Shown here piece after piece: positions 24,600 to 36,445 of a stretch of DNA of 64,000 nt. The translations under genes and the position numbers were made by a program. The notes beneath the pieces are model-generated. The model had not been told where the DNA came from and did not search any database. It worked only from the letters and a program-made list of their open reading frames with translations. This stretch comes from Chlorophyllum brunneum (Eukaryota; Basidiomycota; Agaricomycetes; Agaricales; Agaricaceae). The stretch lies in NCBI GenBank assembly GCA_963576785.1, contig OY756139.1:1116001-1180000 (forward strand). Direction: 5' to 3'. Each line of letters opens with the position of its first letter. The first letter of the stretch is position 1.

Positions 24600-26532
24600 A
24601 TGGGTCAAGACGTTGTACAACACCCGCGTGTGATTATTGTTGGAGCGGGTTGCTTTGGATTATCCACAGCTTATCATCTAACTTTGCGTGGATACACGGA
24701 TATCACAGTACTCGACCGGTCTACCGTCCTACCAGCTCCTGATGCATCTAGTAATGACATCAACCGAAGTGAGTGTCGTGAGCCCACGTCCTGTTTCATT
24801 ATGGACTAGTAATGTGTTGCGGCCATCGGGATCGTAGTCGTTCGATCCTCATATAGTGACAGGTTCTATGCAGAACTAGCGCGAGAAGCAATAGACGCAT
24901 GGAAAGATAGGAGCTTCTGGGGCGACACTTACCATGAGTGCGTGCTCTCCAAGATCCGGGACCCAAATCCCCCCTCTTTGTGCCTCCATACGTATTCACA
25001 CTATAGATCCTTCTCTGCTCTCTGACCCCTGCGAACCATAATGGCCTATGTTTTCTCTTTGTTGCGACTTCACGGCTTGACTTCACCTCTCCTATCTGTT
25101 CTACTCTTCCCCACGCAAGATCCGGTGTACTTGTTTTGGGCTTTGATAACTCAAAGAGAGGACAACCGGAGGGACAAGAAGGTGGCATCGCCCCTGCGCA
25201 TGGATCATCGTCATATGCAGATGAGTCATTCGTGAACGACCTTGAACTTGGGTGCGTCCTGGTGCCCCTCCCTGACCCTGCGTCAATACGTTCGATGTTT
25301 CCTTCGAGTGTTCGTACTGGATCATTTGAGGGAGAAATTTCCGTGTACCATCGTCGTACAGGCTACCTCAACCGTGACGGTGGTTGGGCATATGCTGGCC
25401 AAGGCCTGAAGATTTTACTGTCTGAGGTCAAGAAGCTCGGAGTCAAAGTCCACCCTGGAAAATCAGTGTCGGGAATCAGACAGGACGATGGGCAGGCAAC
25501 AGGCGTATCTTGTACTGATGGCACAGCTTACGATGCCAACATAATCATAATTGCGACAGGTTCATGGACGCCTTCGGCATTCCCTGACCTGGTTTTAGAG
25601 GGACAGTGCCTATCAACAGGGTATGTGACTCATGAAGTTCACCGTAACTAATTTTGACTCACGAGAGACTTGGTTCTCTCAGACAATGCGTTGCGATGAT
25701 CCAGCTTACTGAGAAGGAAGCAGAGCGATACCAAGATTGTCCTGTGGTTCTGGACTTCGTAGATGGCTTCTATTGTTTTCCGGTGAGCTGAAACGGTGCC
25801 ACGCCACCAACGGAATGCCATTTTAATCGTTCGTTAAGCCTACAAATAAGAATATTCTCAAGGTCGCCATTCATGGTGCAGGATACACACACACAGTGAA
25901 CAGCAAAATATCTACGCCACGGACCATCTTATCGCACCCTGATAATGGTTTAGCTATACCAAGAGGTTCCGTTGAACGCCTCCGCAACGGTCTGCGCCGA
26001 GTCTTTCCGGATCTTGCTGAGAAAGCTTTCTGTAGTACCCGTCTCTGCTGGTAAGCCAATCATCATATCTTCACGGGGTGCCAGATCCGACTTTCGACAC
26101 TGGTATCCGCTTTCCTTCTATCTCAGTCTCTAGAACGGGGCTTAGGATGACATACCCGGTCTATCCTTAGGTACAATGATACTCCCGATGGCAATTGGAT
26201 TATTGGAAAGCACCCCATGGTTGGCAACCTTATTTTGGCGACAGCTGGGAGCGGCCATGCGTACAAAGTAAGTTGATGACGACTTCGCCACTCCCTTTTC
26301 ATCTTCGCCACCTCTACTAACGGCTATCATCTAGTTCCTCCCCGTAGTTGGTCGTCTAGTCGCGGATCTTATCGAAGATAATTTAGAACCTACCCTCGTC
26401 AGGAAATTTTCCTTGAACCGGGTGCACGGTCGAATTGATGGGTCTCGATCTGGTGCTCCCACTGAGCTTGATTTGAGCCAACTCTGCTCAGTCCCGGATC
26501 TTGAGCCCGGAGCTAGGCCTGAAAATAGGTGA
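24600..26532 (+). CDS. FAD-dependent amine oxidase, sarcosine / fructosyl-amino-acid oxidase family
   Basis: Seven exons, 24600-24768, 24838-24937, 25120-25620, 25683-25782, 25839-26050, 26171-26267 and 26335-26532, encode 458 residues. The N-terminus has the dinucleotide fold VIIVGAGCFGLSTAYHL, followed by NRIVRSSYSD (the family's RxxYSD block), YHESGVLVLG, IIATGSWTPSAF, FCFPPTNKNILKVAIHGAGY and RLCWYNDTPDGNWIIGKHP. The cysteine in RLCW (C360) is the expected covalent FAD attachment site. Relatives oxidise sarcosine, L-pipecolate, saccharopine or Amadori products such as fructosyl-lysine, releasing H2O2; I cannot choose among them. No peroxisomal SKL ending is present (the protein ends RPENR). 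Two introns are long for this region (182 and 120 nt). Convergent with the CPA2 gene. Confidence 0.87.
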
Positions 26533-26732
26533 ACCAGTATATTCGGCAACGCATACCTTGTGCGAGCTGGACGATGAGTGGAGAGGTTCAAGATAATGTC
26601 TAGGTTCGTTTATATACGATTAGATTACAAATGGAGACCCAAGATCTTTTTCTGCTCAGAAAAGACACCACGATATAAAAACACATGTGAGAGGAAATCA
26701 CGACCCCTCTCCTTTCATTCCTCGTCTGGGAC

Positions 26733-29700
26733 TTACGCCCGTGAACCAATAAATTCACGCCATGAGCGGACTTCAGGCGGGATGCGGCCCTCAGTATAGC
26801 CCCTCAGACCTCCTTGTGGGATTTTCTTGGCCAATGCCTCGACGAACAACTGCGCAGTCTGAGCGTTGTTCAAGAGGGGAAGACCGAAGTCGACAGCGTT
26901 GCTGTAATGATGAATTTATTAGTCAGGTTTGGCTTTTGCACTGGTGAAACCTAGATCTAAACACACCGTCGGGCAACATAGTCCTCATCCGTGAATGTCT
27001 GTCCTCGCGAACGAGCAATATTGATCACACATTGGATCTCATACTCATCAAACACCTCCCGAAGTTTACGTTTATCGGCCTTAGGGAAGAAGATACGCTT
27101 GGCAGTGACATAAGGGATGTTGTTGAGGAAGTCCTCGACAATGGGGGAAGAACAGTAGAGCTTGAAGCCGAGACCTTGGAGTTGTTTCGCAATAGAGACC
27201 ATCTCAGGTTTAGCCACATCGCCACCGATGAGAACACCCGAGTTAACTTTGGGGACCTTGAAACCAGTGGTGCTGAGAAGAGAAGCCCAGTAGGCTTCAT
27301 GGATATCCTTGCCGAAGGAAGCGACTTCACCAGTGCTGGCCATTTCTATAGCCAATGTGAGCCTGGTGAGGAAATTAAATGTGATCTTAACTTACCGACG
27401 CCGAGGAAGGGGTCAGCGCCTCCGAGTCGAGTCCAAGAGAACTGGGCGACCTTGATAGACGTGTAATCGCGTTTCTGGGCCATCAGGTCGACAGGCTCAG
27501 GAACTTGGTGACCAGTGATAGCGGCGGTTGCAGTCTCGATGAAGTTGTGGCCGAGGACCTTTGAAACGAAGGGGAAGGAGCGTGAAGCACGAAGGTTGCA
27601 CTCGATAACCTTGAGCTCTGCCTCCTGACCGTTTTCGGAAGGCCTTTTAATGATCTGCATGTTGTAAGGACCGGAGATCTTGAACGCGGCCGCGACCTTC
27701 TCAGCGATAGCCTTCAGGCGGGACATATCACTCTCGTTGAGGGAGAAGGGAGGAAGGACGAGAGTAGCATCGCCAGAATGGACACCAGCATTCTCGACGT
27801 GCTCGGAGATGGCGTGAATAAGGAGCTTTCCCCTGTGTGCGACAGCATCAACGTCAATCTCTTGGGCGCCATCGATGAACTTGGTAATGACGACAGGATG
27901 GAGAGGCGAGACATCAGCGGCCTTGGAGAGTTTCTCCTCAAGTTCTTCTTCCGCATAGACGACGTTCATGGCAGCCCCGGACAGGACATAAGACGGACGA
28001 ATCAAAACTGGATAGCTGTAAGTGTGACATTGAGCCGATGCACTATGGCCAGAACGTGTCATATACTCACGAAACCTTGTTAGCGAACGCCTTGGCGGCG
28101 TCAACGGAGCTGACCTCGATCCATTCAGGTTGATCCACACCGATGCTGTCAAGGACCGACGAAAATTTATGGCGATCCTCGGCCATGTCAATTTGTTCGG
28201 GGTCAGTGCCAAGGACGTTGACACCGGCGTGCTTGAGACGTAAGGCAATGTTTTGAGGAAGTTGACCTAGAAGGAGTCAGTGAGTCCACACCAAAAGAGG
28301 ATATGATCAACGTACCACCAACACTGACAATGGTACCCTGAGCACCCTCGAGTTCATAGATGTCCATGACGCGCTCATAACCAAGTTCTTCAAAGTAGAG
28401 ACGATCTGCCTCGTCGAAGTCGGTCGAGACAGTTTCCGGGTTGTAATTGACCATAATTGTCTTCTTGCCCATATCCCTGAGTTTTCTAGCGCAAGTAACT
28501 GCACACCAATCGAATTCAACACTACTTCCGATACGATAGACACCACTGCCAAGGACCATAGTACCGTTTTCGTCGAACTTGACGTCGTGTTCGGATGCGT
28601 TGTAGGTGGTGTACAAGTAGTTTGTGTGAGCGGGATATTCGGCAGCCAGAGTGTCGATACGTTTGACGAAAGGAGTGATACCCACAGCCTTGCGAGCAGT
28701 ACGAACAGCGTCCTCAGTAGCATTGACGAGGTCAGCAATTTGAGCGTCAGCGAAGCCCATACGCTTGGCCCGGAGCATAAGCTCGTGGTCAATGTTGTGA
28801 ACAGAGCCAGCGGTCCTCAAAGCGTGGTGAGTCTGAACAATGTTGTCAATCTTGTATAGGTACCACTGCAAAAATAGGGTTAGATGGCTGACGAAAAACC
28901 TCGGAGTATCGAAAACAAACCTTGTCAATCTTGGTCAGGTCATGAATTTGATCGACGGTGTAACTCTTCTTGTACATGGCATAGGCAATGGCAAACAACC
29001 GCATGTCTGTAGGCTTGGAAAGGGCCATGTCGAGGTCCCCAGGAGCAACATATGCCTCGAAACCTTTCCAACGAGGGTCAACCTGACGGATGGCCTTTTG
29101 CAAACTCTCTTCAAAGGTACGACCAATAGCCATGACTTCACCGACGGACTTCATCGCAGAACCAACTTCACGGTTGACGTGCGACGAAAATTTCGCAAGA
29201 TCCCACTTGGGAATCTTGGTCACAATGTAGTCTAGCGAAGGCTCGAAGCATGCTGTAGTGGTCTTGGTGACAGCGTTCGGCAATTCAGGAAGTGTATGGC
29301 CGAGGGCAATTTTAGCGGCAGTGTAAGCGAGAGGATAGCCGGTGGCCTTGGAAGCAAGAGCAGACGAGCGACTCAGACTATGAGAAAAAAGAGTCAGGTC
29401 ACTCTAATTCAGATACGAAGCAACGCACCGAGCATTAACCTCAATTACACAATATTCCCGTGATGTAGGGTTCAGAGCGTATTGGATATTACATTCACCG
29501 ACGACGCCGAGATGCCTAATGACCTTGAGAGCCGCGCTCCGCAACATGTGATACTCATCATCAGGAAGAGTTTGAGAAGGGGCCACCACAATTGAATCAC
29601 CAGTGTGGGTACCTAGAGGATCAAAATTCTCCATGTTACAACAGATAATTGTGTTCTAGAAAGAAGGTGAGGAAATGTGGAAAATGGATGATCCAGGTCT

Positions 29701-30663
29701 CACGTACGTCTGCGCCATCTCGGACGACTTCATATTCCAACTCCTTCCAGCCTTTCATGCTGCGCTCAATGAGCACCTGAGGGCTCAAACTGAGACTCTT
29801 CGCAGAGAGGTCGCGGAGTTCATCGGGGTTGTTGGCGAAACCGGAACCAAGGCCTCCGAGGGTGAAGGCCGAGCGCAAAATAACAGGGTAGCCAATCTCT
29901 TCCGCAGCAGCGAGGGCATCCTTCACAGAAGAAACCGCAGTTGATTGAGCTACAGGAATGTCGATTTCTTTGATGTATTATTTTTAGCTGGTCATCACGA
30001 GACCGGTAATAAGATCAAACGCGCACCTTTCAGCGCTTGCACGAAGAGATCACGGTCTTCTGATACCTCGAGGGTTCGTATGGGTGTTCCCAAGACCTTG
30101 ACACCAAGCCGTTCCAAGACACCCATGCGGTCCAACTCAACACCGACGTTCAGAGCGCTCTGCCCCCCAAAGGTGAGAAGGATACCGTCAGGTCGTTCCT
30201 TCTCAAGTACATACGCGACATAGTCAACAGTAACTGGCAGAAAGTACACTTCAGAAGCAAGCTGATGTGATGTCTGCCACGTTGCGATGTTGGGATTAAT
30301 GAGGACGGCGTCGACGCCTTCTTCATGGAGTGCTTTGAGCGCTTGGGAGCCAGAATAATCAAATTCTCCAGCTTGTCCGATGCTGAGACCTCCACTCCCG
30401 ACGACAACGACCTTCTTGACGTTGGGACGGGGGAGTTTTGGTAGGACTTTTGCGGATATTTTTCGTGCCAGTTCAGAGGGTGAGTTGAGGACATGTTCAC
30501 CCTCTTTGGGTGGGTAAGAGCCGACTGCTGGTGCAGCTACTGCACGGAGAGATTGCGAGGGTGCAAAGGCATAGCGAGCGGCGATGGAAGATGAGTGAAA
30601 AGACCGAAAAGAGGGCCTTGCAAGAGCTCGCAACCGGGAGGACCTGAGTCCTGAGAGGCTCAT
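26733..30663 (-). CDS. CPA2: Carbamoyl-phosphate synthase, arginine-specific large chain, mitochondrial
   Basis: Nine exons: 30663-30027, 29967-29708, 29655-29429, 29377-28921, 28865-28316, 28266-28071, 28015-27396, 27345-26967 and 26901-26733. They encode 1,164 residues. The enzyme uses ammonia from the glutamine amidotransferase subunit, bicarbonate and two ATP to make carbamoyl phosphate for arginine synthesis. Both ATP-grasp halves are complete: [52 protein letters not shown] [31 protein letters not shown], then [31 protein letters not shown] and [17 protein letters not shown]-terminal allosteric domain ends the protein. It is not fused to aspartate transcarbamoylase, which marks the arginine pathway form. 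Residues 1-45 are rich in Arg/Ser/Ala without acids, a mitochondrial presequence. Confidence 0.98.
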
Positions 30664-32550
30664 TGAGAGATGAGGAGGGGAAGTGAGTCGATCGGCCTTT
30701 ATCCATTTTTTTCGGCCTATGGGTCCGGTGAACCTGCCCCGAACATCTTCCCACGGCTCTCGCAACCAAAACACGACGTCTTCCTCGTGAAGGGAAACGA
30801 AGCCAAAGCCCTTTAAACTCTGCCACATGAGTCCCTCTAAGGTCCTTCCAGAGCCGCGCATCTTACACCACATGCCTCTTGGCACCGTAATCAATGGACT
30901 TTGGAACTTGCACTTCCTTCCTCGGAGTGAATCAAGTCTGCAGACTTCCTCACCTGAACCTTTCAAGTTCTCACACGCATCAAAAAGACATTGTAGTAAC
31001 CGTCTGCTGACTTCTCTGCTAACGTGCAACTCACTACTGGGGAACTGGAAGTCAAGCAATGCCTGAAGCCTCCGGCACTTAAGTACCGCCACCCCCTTGC
31101 CCTTCTTGCCAGGCCACAATCGGAACCCCGAGAAGTTCAGCGACTGGTCCCACGCTGAGCTCTCGATCGTAATTGACTATGGTGCATTACATCAAGACAG
31201 GTTTGGTTCCGCCACCCCGTACTCCGGCTATATCGCCACTTAAGCGAAATTGTGGCCCGTGCTCAGCCCTTGTCTCCAGCTGCAGAGTTATTAACGCCGC
31301 TTAAAAAAATCAGAGCCACGAATTCATCCTGGAGAACGTCAAATAGACAGCGACTTCATTAATCTGACACCGGATGTAGGTCGGAGTCTACAGGTTGATT
31401 CTTCACATGACATTCGGACAGCATATTTAGACATGGTATACAAACGTTTTGTGATTTAGACTTTTTTCGTCCTACGCGAGATCTAGTATACCCACGAATT
31501 TCAATGACATTGCCAATGCAATTACTTCAGGGATGTGCCTCAATGTGCCCTCAGCAATACCTGATTGCACCATCGCTTCTGATAAGACGAAGCCACCGAG
31601 TCTTCTTCGAACTTCATTACGCAAGGCTAAGATTATTGCATCTCTCTTGACACAGATGTTACAGTTGTGACAATCCAAGCGCATCCGCTCAAAGCTGGGC
31701 CGCATGCACCTGTTTGGTACCGTATGCAACATGCACACTGTCACACATTGGCTTCGGCTGTGGTCGTGAGGGCGAGTGGGAGCGAGGACCTCTGAATGGC
31801 TATATGGTTTTATAAACGTTCTTGAAAAGGCACGTAGATGAGTATGACGAGAAACGCACCTGGTACGTCCGAGGATAGTTGAAGTTTTGAGGTATGGTTG
31901 TCACCCAGTTACAATTCACGTTGGAAGAATTGGCGCTTGCTGATGGCTTCGTACAATCACCGATGAGTTGTGTAACTCTGCTTCACCAGCCCTAGTCTGA
32001 TAGTATTGCGCAGGCTGACGGCGCTTCGAGCTTCAAGCCTCGGGTGCAGTCGACCTCATCCTATTTTTAGATTGTAACTCTTGTACAAACAAACCCCAAT
32101 TTCAGGGCAAGGTCCCCGGCGCTTGTATTGATGAAGCCTGCATCCAACACAGGGACCTACAAGTCCTTTCACTCTATAGGCACGATCCCATGGCCGTGTT
32201 CAGGCATACCAGTTAATGCCCTCCCGGCATGACAGAAGCATCATCTCCCCGTGTATGTTGACTGGATGTTAGGTCGCAATGGTGCCGACAGCACAGGGTT
32301 CTCGTCTTCCGCCTTCCATGTTTCGAACGTTTTTCCCACTTAAATTGACCGTGATTCTCTCGCCTCATTTGTAAATTGCATTAGCGCGTCATCCCCACAC
32401 GGGAACATGACAGTGCCCGCAATGACCTCGGATGAACATAACCCTCTCGACCTTTTTCGGTGATTTCTCTGAATATCGCTGCTTCCTTGACCGAAGAGAC
32501 TACGCCACCCCTTTATCGTATGGGGATCTACACTCTAGAAATCGAACAAG
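30664..32550. other. Intergenic between CPA2 and the TmpA-like gene
   Basis: About 1.9 kb. The first few hundred bases contain the CPA2 leader; open frames there continue the CPA2 frame upstream of its ATG and other short frames, but none has a motif. ORF 31472-31744 (-) is unrecognised. I did not find a convincing upstream ORF of the arginine-attenuator-peptide type, although one would be expected, if at all, near the small subunit gene, which is not here. Confidence 0.5.
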
Positions 32551-32551
32551 G

Positions 32552-32559
32552 ATATATAT
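32552..32559 (+). promoter_or_regulatory. TATA box of the TmpA-like gene
   Basis: ATATATAT-type element about 90 bp upstream of the ATG at 32645, followed by a C/T-rich leader. Assigned by position only. Confidence 0.45.
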
Positions 32560-32644
32560 CTACTGTGGGGTTCACTCGTCAAACCTAATCAGCCCTCTTC
32601 AGCCTTTCTTTGGTCGTTTCCCTTTGGCTCCGATACTTCTAATC

Positions 32645-35002
32645 ATGGCCACTGCCTCCAACGTCAACGACGCAGAGAAGGGCATTCCGGAACAGGAGCC
32701 GTTTCCGATCTCTCTCTCGCTGCCTGTACAGTCGTCAGAGTCGTCGTCTTCTGCGTCGTCAGTTAGCAACTTAGATCCTTCATCGACCTATCCTCCTCGA
32801 CCGCGTGCACCCGATGAGAAAGAGGGAATTCCCCGGATAACAAACGGGAAAGAGAAAGAACTCTCTAAAGCCGTTGTCCCCGTCCCCGCCCCCACACGAC
32901 CAACACAGAAGCCGCCACCGAAGAAAGTGAGTCGGTGGATCTTGTTCAAGCTTTGGTTCAACACATACAGGTCCGTGAATACTACTTGATCGCTATCGTT
33001 CACTGTCTGACATGTTTACATAGGAAGTTCTTTGCATTCGTTATGACAATTAATCTCGTCGGTATTCTTCTCGCAGCGCTAAACGTCTGGATGTACCCTA
33101 TGAACTACACTAGCGCCCTCGTTCTCGGCAACCTCTTCACTGCAGTTCTGATCAGGAACGAGGTCTTTGGCAGATTCTTATATCTCACTATCAATACTTT
33201 ATTCGCGAAGGTGCGCCAAATTTCACATCGACGTTTCTACACGGTCCATCGACCTACTATTCTATCGCATAGTGGCCTCCTTTGTGGTTTCGCCTTGGTT
33301 GTACCTCGGTCCTTCAACATATCGGTGGAATTCACTCTGGCTGTGCAACTTCTGGCTTCCTTTGGCTCATCTTCAAGGTTACCCTCGTCTTCATCCAGCA
33401 CCGTTCAAACAACGATGTAATCCTTGTGTTCGGAGTGATAACAAATCTCATTGTCGCCATCTCCATTGGCTCTGCCTTCCCGTGGGTTAGGAACACCCAC
33501 CACAAGTGAGTCGTGAATATATATACAAATATTAAAACACGGTCTTAACCGACACTCAGCGTCTTCGAACGACATCATCGCTTTGCGGGGTGGTACGTCC
33601 TATTCTGGCATATGACCTTTGTGTCAGGGCTCAAATGTTCCGTATAGGATTGGGCTGGTGTCCAGTACGGAATCTATTCGTTGATGACATAACCCAATAA
33701 TTTTCCTGATATCCTCCGTGTAGCTTGGTTGTTTGTGGTCCTCGGTGATAGTTACGACCTCGAAACTCACCAATGGAACCCTGACGGAACGCGCATGGCC
33801 CGCCAGCAGGACTTTTGGTTCGCCGCAGGGATGACACTCTTGTACGCAAAGGATGTCTCTCTCCCATCGCCCCAATATCGGCTGACCCAGTGCCCCGTCC
33901 TTCTAATTATGTAGCGTCCTGATCCCGTGGGCGTGTATTCGCGAAGTCAAGGTTGAAGTGGAAATTGTAAGCCAATCAATACATGACTGTTGGTTTGGCC
34001 GTGGAACTCGTCCGCTGACTGGTGATCACATCTAGCCATCACCTAAAGTTGCAGTCCTCCGCTTTGAACGCGGTATGCAGCAAGGTCTTTTGGCGAGAAT
34101 CAGCCGAAGTTCTGTTATGGAGTACCACGCATTTGGGATCATCTCGTACGTCCTGCCTTTTTATTATCGTCCGAGAGGTGCAGCCCGCTCAACGATCACG
34201 TTTCTACTTTTGGCCGTGGCTGGCTATTGAACCATTTAGGGAGGGCAAGAAATCAGGCGAACATTATCTGATTTGTGGTGTGCAAGGTGACTTCACTCGT
34301 AGCCTGGTCGAGAACCCGCCGAAGTACATTTGGACCAGGCAACTCAAGGTGAGCAAATTTTTCCAGCCTTGAGTAATTGGCGAATCATATGTGCTCGTCC
34401 AGTTTGCTGGAGTTTCAAACACGTCATATCTATACAAGCGAGGAATCCGAGTTTGCACCGGGACTGGCCTTGGGGCGGCACTTTCAACCTGTCTCCAGGT
34501 GTGTGGCGCGTACTGTCTCTCTGGGACGGACCACAGGCTCGATTCAATGGCCCAGTGGGACTTTATCGTTTGATTGGGCTGATATTTCTTGTCGGCATTG
34601 TTTCAGAGCCCAAATTGGTATCTCATCTGGATTGGATCTGACCAAGAGAAGACGTTCGGTCCTACAATTGCTGGCCTGATTCACAACAAGTTGAATCCCG
34701 ACCAGTATTTGCTCTGGGACTCGAAGCAACGAGGTTCATCTCATTATGGATATTGCATGGTGTGATTGACTGACGCGTTCTGCTTAAATAGGAGGTCGCC
34801 CCGATGTCATGAAACTGATCAAAGAGACTTATGTTTCTTGGAATGCCGAAGTCATTTTCATCACGTCGAACTGGCAGGGGAACAAGGAGATGATGGAGGG
34901 CTGCAAGGAAGCTGGCATTCCTGCATTCGTAAGTCCTCTAAATTTGAGAGCAATGCTGTTTGCATGACGGCATTATTGTAGGGGACTCTCTGGGACTTTT
35001 GA
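32645..35002 (+). CDS. Membrane flavoprotein of the TmpA/ferric-reductase-like group
   Basis: Thirteen exons, 32645-32970, 33024-33210, 33273-33505, 33560-33592, 33648-33664, 33724-33841, 33915-33966, 34036-34145, 34240-34348, 34403-34498, 34607-34733, 34792-34928 and 34982-35002, give 521 residues. A disordered Ser/Pro-rich N-terminus of about 95 residues is followed by about six hydrophobic segments, then a soluble C-terminal half with CTGTGLGAALSTCLQ and WYLIWIGSDQEKTFG, which look like an NAD(P)-binding domain. The layout matches Aspergillus TmpA, a membrane oxidoreductase-like protein affecting development; such proteins are often misnamed as non-ribosomal peptide synthetases. Histidine pairs HIGGIH and HHNVFERHHRF sit in or beside the spans as heme ligands do in ferric reductases (inference). 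Exon 5 is only 17 nt. Convergent with REX2. Confidence 0.8.
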
Positions 35003-35260
35003 CGGAAGGAGTGATTAACTGATTAACTGGCCTGACCCAATCATGTAGAGGAATGGATTCTGAAACGTTTTCCCCACGATCAAGCACAATAATAGTCTGT
35101 AGCCACGAGTATTCCATTGTTCCGTTTTTTTTTTCGGCTCGAGGATATATAATACGTTTGAATGGATCAACTTCTCTGCTGCGGAAGGAACAGAGGTCCA
35201 ACGCGGCCACTGCTCATGTGCGATAAAGCGCGCCGACACGCAAGATGCTGACTAGTTCGC

Positions 35261-36384
35261 TTACGAGCTTTTGGCCGAGTTTTTGGCCTGTTCCGGAGAG
35301 ATAAAGAGATTTTCGCGGTACCACTGAAGTTCTAGGGGACGATACATAATTGATATCCGAAGAGAAGTCGGAAACGTACCTTTGATGGACCCGCGAATGT
35401 CCTCGAGTGCGCTATAGGTAAGAGTTATGGTGAGTCTGTGAGAGCAAGATGCCCAGACCAATTTACCGATGAGCGGTTTCGTTGGACATTCTATACATGT
35501 AGTGAGGGAACCACCTTCTTGAAAGCTCCTACCAGAATAATTTTGTAAGGTTGAAGGGAAAGTATGGATTGTGGATAGAATTTATACCTTGATGGATGAA
35601 ACATCTTGCCCGACACAGAATTAGACAGGTAAACTTGAGACGTGAGAGATACGACTAACCAACAATACTATGGATGAGAAACACGGCTGGTCATCGAGGT
35701 CCAACAAAATGGCGGCAATGGGTTTTGACTGACCGATAATGCAGCCAGTCGACGACTTCGGGCATCTCTTGGATTAAAAACGCACGATCCGCGTGGATTG
35801 AATTTCCTGCAAGGACGCCCGTCCTGGGATGCGGGATCCATTTCTTGATATATTTGAGGACTTCAGAAGCAACATGTTCTCGTGTGTGCGGAGAGTTGAG
35901 GCAAGCCTGCGTGAGCCCAGACTAGATATTGGTTGGAATAGGATAGGATCGTGCAAGATAATTGCGCGAATACCTGGCCATGATGGTTGGTGCACCATTC
36001 ATCCATTCTAATGTGTTCGAACGCGTCGGATACCGGTGAACGGGAGATGACACGAGACATACCCGTCTAGAATTTCCTTTTCTGTTTTGATGATGTATTG
36101 GATGCCATCATCAACAAGTTCGAGATTTCCGTTGGTGATGAGAACCTGTATGGGCTTGAGTTGATGCGACAGGCGAGAAGGGCCAGAGGGTTGCGCACAG
36201 CTATCTCGAGAATCTTGTTCTTGCGAGGATCGAGACCAGTCATTTCGCAGTCGACCCAGACGAGAGGACCGGCATAGAAGTCGAGGGGTTTGACAGACAT
36301 GGAGTACTTTAGAGGGCGGAATCTGGCGTAGGACAGGGGCCTGTGCTGGAGAGGGCGGCGTAGACGGGCGAGCGGGTGTCGCAT
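35261..36384 (-). CDS. REX2: Oligoribonuclease (REX2), 3'-5' exonuclease
   Basis: Nine exons, 36384-36199, 36145-36063, 36007-35974, 35921-35734, 35667-35660, 35604-35588, 35528-35467, 35411-35380 and 35331-35261, give 226 residues. The enzyme degrades 2-5-nt RNA to mononucleotides. All DEDDh acids are visible: WVDCEMTGLD, GNSIHADRAFL and HYRIVDVSSIK. The exon carrying IV is 8 nt and the next 17 nt, yet both are needed to reach HYRIVDVSSIK. The first 28 residues (MRHPLARLRRPLQHRP and onward) are Arg-rich, with no acid, a mitochondrial presequence. A second in-frame ATG (MSVKPLDF, 36300) would give a cytosolic form of bacterial-like length. It diverges from the PTAR1-like gene with 61 bp between the two ATGs. 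Confidence 0.95.
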
Positions 36385-36445
36385 CCACGCGGTTGCTTGA
36401 GAAGCTCGGTATCCGTCAAGCACGCACAAACAACTCTTCTCCTCC
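36385..36445. promoter_or_regulatory. Shared 61-bp divergent promoter between REX2 and the PTAR1-like gene
   Basis: Start codons of the two genes are separated by 61 bp (36385-36445). Each leader must either be extremely short or transcription must begin inside the other gene's coding region. No TATA is present; CCGTC/CTTCTCC-like pyrimidine tracts lie near the plus-strand ATG. Confidence 0.5.

Noticed and set aside
21171..30663. Biosynthetic gene cluster of PAL, amine oxidase and CPA2
   Set aside because: The enzymes belong to unrelated pathways, have different orientations, and no transporter, regulator or backbone enzyme accompanies them.
34499..34606. Open frame through the 108-nt intron of the TmpA-like gene
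   Set aside because: Reading through breaks the conserved TCLQ-SPNWYLIW join; good GT-AG borders are present.
32645..35002. Non-ribosomal peptide synthetase
   Set aside because: There is no adenylation, thiolation or condensation motif; the protein is a multi-span membrane protein with a reductase-like end.
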